64,000 nucleotides of DNA from Spartobacteria bacterium (lineage in GTDB: Bacteria > Verrucomicrobiota > Verrucomicrobiia > Chthoniobacterales > UBA10450), in the NCBI GenBank assembly GCA_003167365.1, contig PMTM01000013.1, positions 1 through 64,000 on the forward strand, read 5' to 3'. The position numbers and the translations under genes are program-made. The notes under the pieces are model-generated. The model made no database searches and was not told where the DNA came from. It worked only from the letters and a program-made list of their open reading frames with translations. Positions within the stretch are counted from its first letter, which is position 1, and each line of letters begins with the position of its first letter. This document shows, in pieces, positions 50,674 to 59,603 of the stretch.

Positions 50674-52005
50674 GTGAAGCGCGAAGCCACAAACGAGCCC
50701 GCGGGTTTGCGCTCCATGGTCCGCGCGTTTCGCCACAGAAACTTCCGGCTCTATTTCGGCGGACAAAGCATTTCGCTCGTCGGCACATGGGTGCAGCAGA
50801 TCGCTTTGGGCTGGACGATTTATCAGCTGACGCATTCGAGTTTGCTTCTTGGACTCGTGAGTTTTGCGGGGCAACTTCCGCTCTTTCTCCTTACGCCATT
50901 CGCCGGTGTTCTGGTCGATCGCTGGAACCGGCATCGCACTCTGATTGTGACGCAAAGTTTGTCGATGCTGCAAGCGTTCGCGCTCGCGTTGGTTGTTTCC
51001 ACGCACATGCTTCGGGTTTGGAATTTGATCGCGCTGAATATTCTCGCCGGAATCATCCTGGCTATCGATTTGCCCACGCGGCAGTCATTCATCGTCGACA
51101 TGGTCGGCTCGGGTCGCGACTTGCCAAACGCGGTCGCGCTCAACTCATTCGTCATCACTGGCGGGCGTATGCTCGGTCCCGCTATCGCCGGCTTGCTCCT
51201 AACGATTGTGACGCCGGCGGTTTGTTTTTCCATCAATGCAGTCAGTTACATGCCGGTCGTGGCCGCGTTGCTCGCCATGCGCGTCAAGAAAAGCGCACCG
51301 ATCACGGTGCACTCGTCCGCGCTCGACGACCTGACTGAAGGTGTGCGCTACGCGATCGGATTTCCACCGATCCGCACCGTCCTGCTTCTCGTCGGGCTGG
51401 TGAGTTTGCTTGGAATGCCTTACGCCGTGTTGATGCCGATCTTTGCCGCGGAAATTTTGCACGGCGGCGCCCATACGCTTGGATTGTTGATGACCGCACC
51501 TGGCATCGGCGCACTCTTTGGCACGATTTATCTCGCCTCACGCAAAAGCATTCGCGGTGCTGGCATCCGCGTCGCAGCCGGAGCGCTCATTTTTGGCAGC
51601 GGACTAATCGTGGCCGGCTTGGCTCACGGACTGATTGTTGCGCTCTTCGCCCTATTTTTCGTAGGTCTGGGAATGATCGTGCAGCTGGCGATATCGAATA
51701 CCCTGCTCCAGACGATCGTCGATGACGACAAACGCGGCCGAGTGATGAGTCTCTACACCATGGCATTCATGGGAATGGCGCCGTTTGGAAGCATCCTCGG
51801 CGGCGCGTTGGCAAATCATATCGGCGTGCAAACGACCTTTCTCATCGGCGGCATCGCCTGCGCCGGCGGCGCCCTTCTTTTTGCGACAAAGATACGATCG
51901 ATGCGTCCGATGGTGCTGCCGATCTTTGTACGCAAAGGAATCATTCCCGAAATCGCCACCGGACTGGGAAATGCGTCTTCTTTGCTCAGAAGCGAGCGAC
52001 GATGA
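50674..52005 (+). CDS. MFS transporter, EntS/DUF894-like
   Basis: 443 aa from a GTG at 50674. Twelve hydrophobic segments are readable. Typical of the EntS-like group are the start AFRHRNFRLYFGGQSISLVG then TWVQQIALGWTIYQLT, and GVLVDRWNRHR (the MFS loop 2-3 motif) with RGRVMSLYTMAFMGMAPFGS late in the protein. Members export siderophores or small molecules; the substrate here is unknown. Its stop overlaps the ATG of the S46 peptidase gene. Confidence 0.85.
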   Translation: MKREATNEPAGLRSMVRAFRHRNFRLYFGGQSISLVGTWVQQIALGWTIYQLTHSSLLLGLVSFAGQLPLFLLTPFAGVLVDRWNRHRTLIVTQSLSMLQAFALALVVSTHMLRVWNLIALNILAGIILAIDLPTRQSFIVDMVGSGRDLPNAVALNSFVITGGRMLGPAIAGLLLTIVTPAVCFSINAVSYMPVVAALLAMRVKKSAPITVHSSALDDLTEGVRYAIGFPPIRTVLLLVGLVSLLGMPYAVLMPIFAAEILHGGAHTLGLLMTAPGIGALFGTIYLASRKSIRGAGIRVAAGALIFGSGLIVAGLAHGLIVALFALFFVGLGMIVQLAISNTLLQTIVDDDKRGRVMSLYTMAFMGMAPFGSILGGALANHIGVQTTFLIGGIACAGGALLFATKIRSMRPMVLPIFVRKGIIPEIATGLGNASSLLRSERR

Positions 52006-54197
52006 AGCGCAAAGGTTTTTTGCACCCAATTCGCAAATTGATTGGTCGCAGGAAAATGAACGCTCTATCTTCGCGATCTATGACTTCGCTCTCGCTCCGC
52101 ATGCGTCACTTGATTCTGTTGGCTTGTCTCAGCGCTGTAGCCACTTCGCTTCAGGCCGATGAAGGCATGTGGCTCTTTAATTCGCCGCCGCTCAAACAGC
52201 TGAAAGAAAAATATCAGTTCGAACCGTCTTCGCAGTGGCTCGAGCATCTGCAAAAATCGAGCGTGCGCTTTAACTCCGGCGGCAGCGGCTCGTTCATCTC
52301 GGCGACTGGACTCTGCATTACCAATCACCACGTCGGCGCGGATTCGCTGCAAAAGGCGTCGAGCGAGCAGCACAATTATCTGAAGGAAGGATTTTACGCG
52401 AAAACGAACGCGGAAGAAATCAAGTGTGCCGACCTTGAGCTCAATGTTCTGGTGTCGATGGAAGACGTAACCGCGCGCGTGAGCGGCGTCGTCAAAGCCG
52501 AAATGTCGCCCGAGCAGGCCAACGCGGCGCGTAGCAACGCGATTGCGGCGATTGAAAAGGAAAGCAAAGAGAAAACCGGCCTGCGCTCCGACGTGGTCAC
52601 GCTTTATCAGGGCGGCGTTTACCATCTCTATCGTTACAAGCGTTATGACGATGTGCGGATTGTCTTCGCCCCCGAGCAGCAGGCGGCCTTCTACGGCGGC
52701 GATCCGGATAACTTCGAGTACCCGCGCTTCGATCTCGATATCTGCATCTTTCGCGTCTATGAAAATGGACAACCGGCCAGGATCGAGCACTTCCTAAAAT
52801 GGAACTCGAAAGGCCCAAGCGAGGGCGAACTTACTTTTATAAGTGGGCATCCGGGGAAAACCGACCGGCAATTGACCAGCGACGAACTCGCGGAAATGCG
52901 CGATCACGATCTGCCGTATCTGCTCAGTGGGTTAAATCGGCGCGAAGTCTTCCTCACCGCTTTCGCCCAACGGAACTTCGAGAATGCGCGGCGCGTGCGC
53001 GAAGATCTCTTTGGAATTCAAAACAGCCGGAAAGCGTTTGAGGGCGTTCAGGCTGCGTTGCTCGATCCCGAAATCCTGGGCTCGATCTCCGCTCGGGAGA
53101 AGAAGCTGCGCGATGGGATCGCCAGTGATCCAAAATGGCAACCAGTGCTGGCTGCCTATGGAAAGATCAAACAAGCGCAGGAAGAGACCGCGAAAATTCT
53201 TTCGATCTATCATTACTTCGAGTCGTCCCGCGGCCGCGAGACGGGAAGTTACCGCGCGCCCCGCGCTTTCTACAGCACGCTTTTTAAATATGCGCGGCGG
53301 CTCTTGCGCGCAGGGGACGAGCGTCCGAAACCGAATGGCGAACGCTTCCCGGAATTCCGCGACAGCTATCGGGAATCGCTCGAGCTAGATCTTTTTTCGA
53401 GCGCGCCAATTTACGATGATGTCGAGCAAACGACACTGACCGATTCGCTGACCGATATGGCCGGGCGCTTCGGCTACGACGATCCGCTCGTGCGTCAGGT
53501 TCTTGCTGGCAAATCGCCCGCGGATCGAGCGGCGGAGTTGGTCAAAGGAACGAAGCTAAAGGATGTTGCCGTTCGCAAGCAGCTTTATGCCGGCGGCGCG
53601 GCTGCAGTAACCGCGGCGAACGATCCGATGATTGCGCTGGCCCGTCTGGTTGATGATCCGGCGCGCGATGCCCGCAAAGTCTTCGAAGCGCAAGACGAGA
53701 CCAAGCAGCAGGCCTACGCGGAAATCGCCAAAGCGCGGTTTGCGATTGAAGGCACGAGCACTTATCCGGATGCGACGTTCACCTTGCGGTTATCGTACGG
53801 ATCCGTCCGCGGTTACGAAGAGAACGGCAAGCCAGTTGCTCCGCTGACGAATTTCGCGGGCCTTTATCAAAGAGCCGCCGAACACAACAACCAACCGCCG
53901 TTCGACCTGCCGAAGCGTTGGATCGATCGCAAATCGAAACTGAATTTGCAGACGCCCTTCAACTTTGTTTGCGACGCCGACATCATCGGCGGCAACAGCG
54001 GCAGCCCGGTCGTGAACAAAGCGAACGAATTCGTCGGCATCATTTTTGACGGCGACATTCAATCGCTTGTCCTCGACTGCATTTACTCCGACAAACAGGC
54101 CCGCGCCGTCAGCGTCGATTCCGCCGCCATTACCGAAGCGTTACGCAAAGTTTACGATGCGAACACCCTTGCTGATGAAATAGAAAACGCGAAATGA
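52002..54197 (+). CDS. S46 family dipeptidyl-peptidase (DPP7/DPP11-like)
   Basis: 731 aa from the ATG at 52002, which overlaps the MFS stop (ATGA); an internal ATG at 52098 gives a cleaner signal peptide (MRHLILLACLSAVATSLQA). The mature protein starts DEGMWLFNSPP, the usual S46 start. The catalytic His is in CITNHHVGADS, an Asp is in the FEYPRFDLDICIFRVYE region and the Ser in DIIGGNSGSPVVNKANEFVG. It releases dipeptides from protein N-termini in the periplasm and supports growth on peptides. Specificity (hydrophobic or acidic P1) cannot be assigned by eye. Confidence 0.9.
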   Translation: MKRKGFLHPIRKLIGRRKMNALSSRSMTSLSLRMRHLILLACLSAVATSLQADEGMWLFNSPPLKQLKEKYQFEPSSQWLEHLQKSSVRFNSGGSGSFISATGLCITNHHVGADSLQKASSEQHNYLKEGFYAKTNAEEIKCADLELNVLVSMEDVTARVSGVVKAEMSPEQANAARSNAIAAIEKESKEKTGLRSDVVTLYQGGVYHLYRYKRYDDVRIVFAPEQQAAFYGGDPDNFEYPRFDLDICIFRVYENGQPARIEHFLKWNSKGPSEGELTFISGHPGKTDRQLTSDELAEMRDHDLPYLLSGLNRREVFLTAFAQRNFENARRVREDLFGIQNSRKAFEGVQAALLDPEILGSISAREKKLRDGIASDPKWQPVLAAYGKIKQAQEETAKILSIYHYFESSRGRETGSYRAPRAFYSTLFKYARRLLRAGDERPKPNGERFPEFRDSYRESLELDLFSSAPIYDDVEQTTLTDSLTDMAGRFGYDDPLVRQVLAGKSPADRAAELVKGTKLKDVAVRKQLYAGGAAAVTAANDPMIALARLVDDPARDARKVFEAQDETKQQAYAEIAKARFAIEGTSTYPDATFTLRLSYGSVRGYEENGKPVAPLTNFAGLYQRAAEHNNQPPFDLPKRWIDRKSKLNLQTPFNFVCDADIIGGNSGSPVVNKANEFVGIIFDGDIQSLVLDCIYSDKQARAVSVDSAAITEALRKVYDANTLADEIENAK

Positions 54198-54225
54198 TCG
54201 CGGACGCTGGTGTGATACCGCATTT

Positions 54226-54765
54226 ATGTCCAAAAGGCTAAACGTTGGCTGCGGTCGAGACATCAAAGACGGGTGGGTAAACCTGGACCGGCATTCACTC
54301 CCGGGAGTGGATGTGGTGCATAACATCGAAGACCTCCCGCTGCCTTTTGCTGATGAAGAGTTTGACTACGTCTACTGCAAAGATGTTCTGGAGCATTGCG
54401 ACTACATTCCCGTCCTCCGGGATCTGCACCGGATCCTAAAGAGCGGTGGACGGATTTTTATCAAAGTGCCGCATTTTACCGCGCGCAATAGCTTTGTGGA
54501 TCCGACACACCGGCGATGCTTTTCTTACAAGACTTTTAACTTCTTTCTCAAAGACAACTCGTGGGGTCGTGACTATTACTTTGACTTCCATTTTGAAAGA
54601 ATCAGTCATAACCGGATTATCTTCCAAAAGAGTCCCGCGCTGCCCTTCAACTACTTGCTAGAACCGCTGATCAACAGCGTTGTCTCTCTGAAGGATTTCT
54701 ATGAAATCACCGGTCTTTCTCGGCTGTTTCCAGCCTACGACTTGGAAGTCGAACTGGTAAAATAA
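54226..54765 (+). CDS. Class I SAM-dependent methyltransferase
   Basis: 179 aa. KRLNVGCGRDIKDGW is the SAM-binding loop, followed by NLDRHSLPGVDVVHNIEDLP, EEFDYVYCKDVLEH and LKSGGRIFIKVPHFTARNSF. Such small methyltransferases are common in glycan and secondary metabolite gene sets; the substrate is unknown. The DNA is visibly richer in A/T than that of both neighbours, which may indicate transfer. It starts 28 bases after the S46 peptidase gene. Confidence 0.8.
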   Translation: MSKRLNVGCGRDIKDGWVNLDRHSLPGVDVVHNIEDLPLPFADEEFDYVYCKDVLEHCDYIPVLRDLHRILKSGGRIFIKVPHFTARNSFVDPTHRRCFSYKTFNFFLKDNSWGRDYYFDFHFERISHNRIIFQKSPALPFNYLLEPLINSVVSLKDFYEITGLSRLFPAYDLEVELVK

Positions 54766-54809
54766 CGACCCTGCGCGTCCGGGGGACACAGCGTCTCGTC
54801 CGGCCCCCT

Positions 54810-55604
54810 TTAGGGCAACTGTTTGAGCAAAATCTTCCAGCGCGCCCAGGCGTCGTCGCGCGCTTTCTTGTCTCCTTCACGCACCTGAGGATCGCTCGGT
54901 TCGCCCGAGCGCATGAAACCATGGCCGGCGCCTTTGTAAATTACCGGCTCATATTTTTTGCCGGCGGCTTTCATTAGTTCCTCCCCTTTCGGAATGGTTG
55001 CGTTCACGCGCTCGTCATTCTCACCATAGAATCCGTAAACCGGACACGGAATGTTCGCGACTTTGGCGGCGTCATCTGGCGCCGTTCCATAAAATGAGTA
55101 CGCGGCTTTTAGTTTCGGATTCATGTTCGCATAACTGAACGTCCATCCCCCGCCCCAGCAAAAACCGCAAACGGCCAGCGTTCCGTTGCAAGCCGGAATT
55201 TTTGTCAGCGCATACGCGGAAGTCGCATCCAGATCCGCCTGCACTTGTTCTTTCGGCAGGGCCGAGATCGCTTTGCGCGCGCCATCGACATCTTCAAATT
55301 TTTGTCCGCTTAGCAGATCGGGCGCGATGGCGATGACGCCGTTCTCGGCCAGTTCATCGCACAAACTGCGGGCCCAATCGGTCAGGCCGAAGATTTCGTG
55401 AATTACCAGCACGACCGGCGCCTTGTCTTTCCGCTCTGGATAAACCACGAAGGCTTTGATGGTCCGATCGCCCGATTTGAAATCGACCCATTCGCCATGA
55501 CGCGGCGAACTGTTCAGGCGTTCCTTTCCAAAATCCTTTATTTCCTGCGCAGGAAGCGATTGGACGAGAAAAACTAGCGCGAATGCGAAGGCGATTCGTT
55601 TCAT
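54810..55604 (-). CDS. Secreted dienelactone hydrolase family protein
   Basis: 264 aa with a signal peptide (MKRIAFAFALVFLVQSLPAQ). The alpha/beta hydrolase core has VVLVIHEIFGLTDWARS, the nucleophile Cys in AVCGFCWGGGW, Asp in GENDERVNATIP and His in GAGHGFMRSG: the Cys-Asp-His triad of dienelactone hydrolases. Periplasmic members act on esters other than dienelactone, so the substrate is open. It is 27 bases after doxX-like 55632-56042 on the same strand, probably one transcript. Confidence 0.88.
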   Translation of the reverse strand: MKRIAFAFALVFLVQSLPAQEIKDFGKERLNSSPRHGEWVDFKSGDRTIKAFVVYPERKDKAPVVLVIHEIFGLTDWARSLCDELAENGVIAIAPDLLSGQKFEDVDGARKAISALPKEQVQADLDATSAYALTKIPACNGTLAVCGFCWGGGWTFSYANMNPKLKAAYSFYGTAPDDAAKVANIPCPVYGFYGENDERVNATIPKGEELMKAAGKKYEPVIYKGAGHGFMRSGEPSDPQVREGDKKARDDAWARWKILLKQLP

Positions 55605-55614
55605 GGAATGAAGA

Positions 55615-55625
55615 TGTCGATCTTG
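55615..55625 (+). repeat. TGTCGATCTTG highly iterated 11-mer (one of 11 exact copies)
   Basis: Exact copies of TGTCGATCTTG on the plus strand are at 4483, 13159, 18755, 27693, 44604, 55615 and 56061; on the minus strand (CAAGATCGACA) they start at 3886, 25773, 57357 and 59328. Ten-base matches are at 1899, 21341, 31847, 41126 and 50226. This copy and the one at 56061 share GA(A/C)GATGTCGATCTTG and lie just upstream of minus-strand genes. The copies in genes use different frames (S-I-L, K-I-D, V-D-L), so the word itself is favoured, not a protein motif. Confidence 0.75.
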
Positions 55626-55631
55626 CGCTGG

Positions 55632-56042
55632 TTAGGCAGTCGACGCACCGGGTTTGCACCAGATTGCGTCGATGCTGCAACATCCGGAGCCATAAAAGAA
55701 AACGAACAGGAATATCCAGCAATAAAGCACGGCCGCTTCGCCGTGGTTAACGATCGGGAAGAGGCTGCCGCTTTTCGCGTGCACCATAAAGAACGCCACC
55801 GCCATTTCACCGCTACAGATGAAAGCGGCGACGCGGGTGAGCAATCCGATAGCTATGAGCAGCCCGCCCACCACTTCGATCCAGCCGCCAACCGTCATCA
55901 TCGTGTCTAGCGAATGCGGAGGAGCGTTGGGCGGAGTGAACCAGCCAAGAACTTTTTGCGCGCCGTGACAGGCGAACATCAAACCCACGATCAAGCGCAT
56001 TATGCAGTAAACCGGATCCGCGAAACGATTAAGCGATTTCAT
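55632..56042 (-). CDS. DoxX family membrane protein
   Basis: 136 aa with four hydrophobic segments. IMRLIVGLMFACHGAQKVLG near the start, GGWIEVVGGLLIAIGLLTRV and EMAVAFFMVHAK are the DoxX pattern. The function of the family is ill-defined; some members affect oxidative stress or respiration. It lies upstream of the dienelactone hydrolase gene, 27 bases apart. Confidence 0.9.
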   Translation of the reverse strand: MKSLNRFADPVYCIMRLIVGLMFACHGAQKVLGWFTPPNAPPHSLDTMMTVGGWIEVVGGLLIAIGLLTRVAAFICSGEMAVAFFMVHAKSGSLFPIVNHGEAAVLYCWIFLFVFFYGSGCCSIDAIWCKPGASTA

Positions 56043-56060
56043 GGCCGCTCAGGCTGACGA

Positions 56061-56071
56061 TGTCGATCTTG
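56061..56071 (+). repeat. TGTCGATCTTG iterated 11-mer, non-coding copy
   Basis: Exact copy in the 52-base gap between the DoxX gene and the next minus-strand gene, preceded by GACGA. See the entry at 55615 for all positions. Confidence 0.7.
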
Positions 56072-56094
56072 CCTGTCAAGCCAATCGCGCGCGG

Positions 56095-56403
56095 CTACAA
56101 TGCCGTTACCTGCCGGCTAACGATCAAGAAATCCTGCTGATTCCAGTCGCGAGTCAGGTCGGCTTTTAGCTTTGCGAAATATTTTTGCGCGGAAGGTTCA
56201 TTGCTCGCAAGCACCCGCACAATTTCGACTCGGTCGCGAAAAGTGTGCTCCCCAATTTTCCAAAGCCCTTCGTTCTCCTGACGAAAATGGGTGAGGCCGC
56301 CAAACTCATCGACCAGCCGCTTTTTCAAATCCTTCAGTTTCTCCGGATCGATCGGGCGCCCGTCGTTATGATGCAGCGGCAAGTAGAGCTCATACTCGAG
56401 CAT
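56095..56403 (-). CDS. Small conserved-looking protein, function unknown
   Basis: 102 aa from the ATG at 56403 (MLEYELYLPLHHNDGRPIDP). Charged, soluble, no membrane segment. KLKDLKKRLVDEFGGLTHFR and VLASNEPSAQKYFAKLKADL look like helices, and FRDRVEIVRVLAS like a strand-helix pair of a small alpha/beta fold. I do not recognise a family. The start at 56439 would add 12 Arg/Thr-rich residues and is less likely. Confidence 0.6.
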   Translation of the reverse strand: MLEYELYLPLHHNDGRPIDPEKLKDLKKRLVDEFGGLTHFRQENEGLWKIGEHTFRDRVEIVRVLASNEPSAQKYFAKLKADLTRDWNQQDFLIVSRQVTAL

Positions 56404-56454
56404 GGCCGAAAGTGTAGAGGCGCGTGTCCTCATGCGCACATGAAAAGATTATTT

Positions 56455-56526
56455 GTAGGGGCGGATCTCCGAGCTGTCCGTCGAATGCAGAGGAAATAGT
56501 CGGACGCCCCGGAGGTGCGTCCCTAC
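56455..56526. repeat. Inverted repeat, GTAGGGAC family, second copy
   Basis: The ends are GTAGGGGCGGATCTCCGAGC and GCCCCGGAGGTGCGTCCCTA then C. The outer GTAGGG/GTCCCTAC ends match the element at 39772-39838 while the inner parts differ. It is located between the small-protein gene and ispH. Confidence 0.7.
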
Positions 56527-56543
56527 CTAAACGACTATTGATC

Positions 56544-57782
56544 TTACGCTGCCGCTTCCAGCTCCGGCGGCGAGACGCCGCGCAGCTCGAAAAGACGCAA
56601 CAAAGTTTCTTCGATCAAATTATTCGGGCAAGATGCGCCGGCCGTGATGCCGATGACGATCGGTCCACTCGGCAGCCAGTTCTGGGCGACGACCTCGCGC
56701 TTTTCGTGCAAGTTGTAATGCTTGATCTCGTCGCGCGACAACAAGCGCGAAGCGTTGAGCACGAAATAGGTCGGCAGTTTTTCCTCGCCCATTTCCGCGA
56801 GATGCGACGTGTTTGAGCTGTTGTAACCGCCGACGACGAGCAAAAGGTCCAGCTTCACGTTGAGCAGCTCACGCAACGCGTCCTGGCGTTCCTGGGTCGC
56901 GCCGCAAATCGTGTCGAAGAATCGGAAATTGTTCGCGGCCAGTTCTGGTCCATCTCGATCGGCAATCGCCTGCCGAATTCTTCTCTGCACTTCTTCGGTC
57001 TCGCCACGAAGCATGGTGGTTTGGTTGGCGACGCCGACGGTCCGCAGATGCACGTCCGGATCGAAGCCGGCCGAATGCGCGCCGCGGAATTTTTCTAGAA
57101 ACACATTCTTATCGCCGCCATGCCGGATGTAATCGCAAACGTAATCGGTGTCGGCGAGCGTGAGGACGACGAGATAATGTCCTTTGCCGTCGCCGAGTGC
57201 GCGCGAGCTCGTCGCTTTCGTTTCCTCGTGTTCGGCTTTTCCGTGAATAATGGAAGTCGCCGATTCGCTGGCGTACTTGCGCACGCGCTTCCAAACGCTC
57301 ATCACGTCGCCACAAGTGGTATCGACGATCTGGCAGCCGCGATCCTTGATCTGTTGCAAGATCGACAATTCGGTTCCGAAAGCGGGAACGATGACAACGT
57401 CGTCCGGTTGCAAATCCGAAATCTCCGCTTGCTTGTTCTTTCCCATCAGGTTCTTGATCCCTAACGAAGAGATTTGCTCGTTCACTTCCGGATTGTGGAT
57501 GATCTCGCCGACGATGAAGAGCCGGCGGTCCTTGAAAACTTTGCGCGCGGCATAGGCGAGATCGATGGCGCGTTCGACGCCATAACAAAAACCAAATTGT
57601 TTAGCCAGCCGAACGGTCGTGTCTCCGACCTTAATGATCCCGCCTTCGCGGCGAACCTTGTCCACAATATCGCTGCGATAATGCGATTCGACCTGTTGCT
57701 GCACCGCCGCCATCACGTCGGGCGTGCGCAAGTTCACTTTTTCGCGCGCCGTCGTGCCGCTGGAGATGAGATTGGTGCTCAC
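56544..57782 (-). CDS. ispH: 4-hydroxy-3-methylbut-2-enyl diphosphate reductase (long, cyanobacterial/plant-like type)
   Basis: 412 aa; the common bacterial form is near 310. It makes IPP and DMAPP at the end of the MEP pathway with a [4Fe-4S] cluster. The three cluster Cys are in AKQFGFCYGVERAID (about 70), IVDTTCGDVMSVW and FDTICGATQERQDAL. IHGKAEHEETKATSS and GGYNSSNTSHLAEM are also family marks. The N-terminal extension and the insert pattern resemble IspH of cyanobacteria and plants. An L,D-transpeptidase gene lies 31 bases upstream. Confidence 0.93.
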   Translation of the reverse strand: MSTNLISSGTTAREKVNLRTPDVMAAVQQQVESHYRSDIVDKVRREGGIIKVGDTTVRLAKQFGFCYGVERAIDLAYAARKVFKDRRLFIVGEIIHNPEVNEQISSLGIKNLMGKNKQAEISDLQPDDVVIVPAFGTELSILQQIKDRGCQIVDTTCGDVMSVWKRVRKYASESATSIIHGKAEHEETKATSSRALGDGKGHYLVVLTLADTDYVCDYIRHGGDKNVFLEKFRGAHSAGFDPDVHLRTVGVANQTTMLRGETEEVQRRIRQAIADRDGPELAANNFRFFDTICGATQERQDALRELLNVKLDLLLVVGGYNSSNTSHLAEMGEEKLPTYFVLNASRLLSRDEIKHYNLHEKREVVAQNWLPSGPIVIGITAGASCPNNLIEETLLRLFELRGVSPPELEAAA

Positions 57783-57813
57783 GATGTCTTGCGGCCGTTT
57801 GCCGCGCTCAGCC

Positions 57814-58476
57814 CTACTCTTCGAGCAACGGCCCGCTCGGTTTTGAAAATGCTGCGTCGGTAATCATCAGGTGCGGATCGGGATCGGGTACCCCGGAATC
57901 GTCCACTCGTCGCACCATCGGGTCGAGCCTCGCGTCTTCGGGTTGCGTTGTCGCGATATTTACCGGCGTTCCGATTCGCACCAACGCGTAAAATTTCGCC
58001 GCGGCTTCCCCATGCAAGCGCAGGCAACCGTGGGTGTGTGGATTCGGATGAACGAAACCCTGATGAAATCCATAAGCCGGCGCGAACTCGCACCAGTAGC
58101 CCATCGGATAACCGACGTAGCGTCCCGGGCCGCCGCCGGTGGAAGGAACCACCCGATTGCCCTGAACACTGAATCCGTACGAGCCCGAGCGCTTGTGCTC
58201 GATCTTGCTGTAAATTTTGAAGCTGCCGTGCGGAGTTGGTTTATCCGCCTTGCCGACAGTAGTGGCCACTGCCATTAGGCAACGATCGCCTTCCATCACG
58301 TAAACGTTTTGCCTGGCGAGTGAAACTTTCACATGCACCGCCGAGGGATCATGCGGACGGTGCGCCGTGACATGATAATTCCCTCCCGAAAGCCCCATGG
58401 GTCCAGTTTCGCAGCCGGTGAGGAAGGCCGCGCCCGCTGCCGCTCCAACTAAAAGTAAACGTGAAACAAGTCGCAT
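57814..58476 (-). CDS. L,D-transpeptidase (YkuD) lipoprotein
   Basis: 220 aa. LLLVGAAAGAAFLTGCETG is a lipoprotein signal with lipobox LTGC. The YkuD domain at about 45-175 has VKVSLARQNVYVMEGDRCLM, TTVGKADKPTPHGSFKI, GYWCEFAPAYGFHQGFVHPN and the catalytic PHTHGCLRLHGEAAAKFY (HxHGCxR). So the active site is exported and tied to a membrane. It has no extra peptidoglycan-binding module, unlike the enzyme at 22886-23905. Confidence 0.9.
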   Translation of the reverse strand: MRLVSRLLLVGAAAGAAFLTGCETGPMGLSGGNYHVTAHRPHDPSAVHVKVSLARQNVYVMEGDRCLMAVATTVGKADKPTPHGSFKIYSKIEHKRSGSYGFSVQGNRVVPSTGGGPGRYVGYPMGYWCEFAPAYGFHQGFVHPNPHTHGCLRLHGEAAAKFYALVRIGTPVNIATTQPEDARLDPMVRRVDDSGVPDPDPHLMITDAAFSKPSGPLLEE

Positions 58477-58544
58477 AGGTTCCTTACTGGAAATCTTAAC
58501 GCTGCTTTGTCAACCAACGGAGCGACGATGTCGATTTTATTATA

Positions 58545-59534
58545 TTAAACGGACAGGTCTTCCGGCGTTTTTATCGCTTCGCGAACCAACGCGTCGAACT
58601 CTGGGGAAAACTGCGCGTAAAATGGATAAACGCGGTCCGGGCTGGCAGGAAGATAACGCCAATGTTTGTACATCCAGAGCCAGGGCGCCGGGTTCCTTCG
58701 AACGTACGGCTCGAACGAATTCCAGCACGCTTGCGCGATCTGCTGATGATTCATCCCAGCCGTGTTCTCGATCTTCGGATGAACGATAACCCGGTAACGT
58801 CCGCCCGGCAGCGGTTCGCAATGCGCTGGAACAATGGCCGTCCCGGTTTGCTCGTGCAGCCAGGCATGCGCCGAAGTCACACTCGTCTTCAGCCCAAAGC
58901 ATTCGATGGCCACCGCGCCTTGTCGCGGCGGCACGGTAAGATCGACCAGCAAAGCCGTGCGTCCTTTTCGGCGGAGCGTTTTGTAAAGGCGGATGATGCC
59001 GCGTTCACGCGGGATCGTCACGTGTCCGGTTTGTTCCCGGATCTTCTTAAAAATTGCGTCCAGCGACGAGTTCTTGAATTCCTGCGTAATGACGGTGGTG
59101 AAAAATCCCAAGAAGCCGCCGACCAAACCGAGCCACTCGAAATTGCTGTAGTGGTAACACGCGATTATCACGTTTCGTTCCGGGCCGCCCGCCCGCTCGG
59201 TCTCGTCAAAGTTCTGCACCTCGATGTAGCGGGAAAAGTTTTCCGCGGTGAGCCGCGGACTCCACAAAAAGTCGAGCATCGTTCGCGCGAAATGTTGATA
59301 GGACTCCCGAACGATTCTCTTTCGCTGCAAGATCGACAACTGATCACCGAACGCAGTCTCGAGATTACTCAAAGCAACACGCCGGCCCTGTCGATCCAAT
59401 ATTGAGGTCAACGCGCCAAGAAACTGCGCCAGGCCAAAGCACACTTTTCGCGACAGCAGCGGGACGGATTTCGCCGCTGCGCTCAGCGCGAGCCATTCAA
59501 TCTTGTAACGAAAGCGTTTCCAGCGAGAACGCAC
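58545..59534 (-). CDS. LpxL/HtrB-like lipid A acyltransferase
   Basis: 329 aa. Family marks are RRVALSNLETAFGD, ARTMLDFLWSPRLT, the catalytic HxxxxE of ACYHYSNFEWLG, TVITQEFKNSSLDAIFKKI, IPRERGIIRLYKTL, LLVDLTVPPRQGAVAIECFG and a WLWMYKHWRY C-terminus. Such enzymes add a secondary acyl chain to lipid A at the inner membrane. Here it is the main hint for a Gram-negative envelope. Confidence 0.85.
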   Translation of the reverse strand: MRSRWKRFRYKIEWLALSAAAKSVPLLSRKVCFGLAQFLGALTSILDRQGRRVALSNLETAFGDQLSILQRKRIVRESYQHFARTMLDFLWSPRLTAENFSRYIEVQNFDETERAGGPERNVIIACYHYSNFEWLGLVGGFLGFFTTVITQEFKNSSLDAIFKKIREQTGHVTIPRERGIIRLYKTLRRKGRTALLVDLTVPPRQGAVAIECFGLKTSVTSAHAWLHEQTGTAIVPAHCEPLPGGRYRVIVHPKIENTAGMNHQQIAQACWNSFEPYVRRNPAPWLWMYKHWRYLPASPDRVYPFYAQFSPEFDALVREAIKTPEDLSV

Positions 59535-59603
59535 CGCGCAGTCTAAACACGCTTCATCGCGACCGCGAATTGCGGAGATTACTTCTACTTCGGTCGACGC
59601 GAC

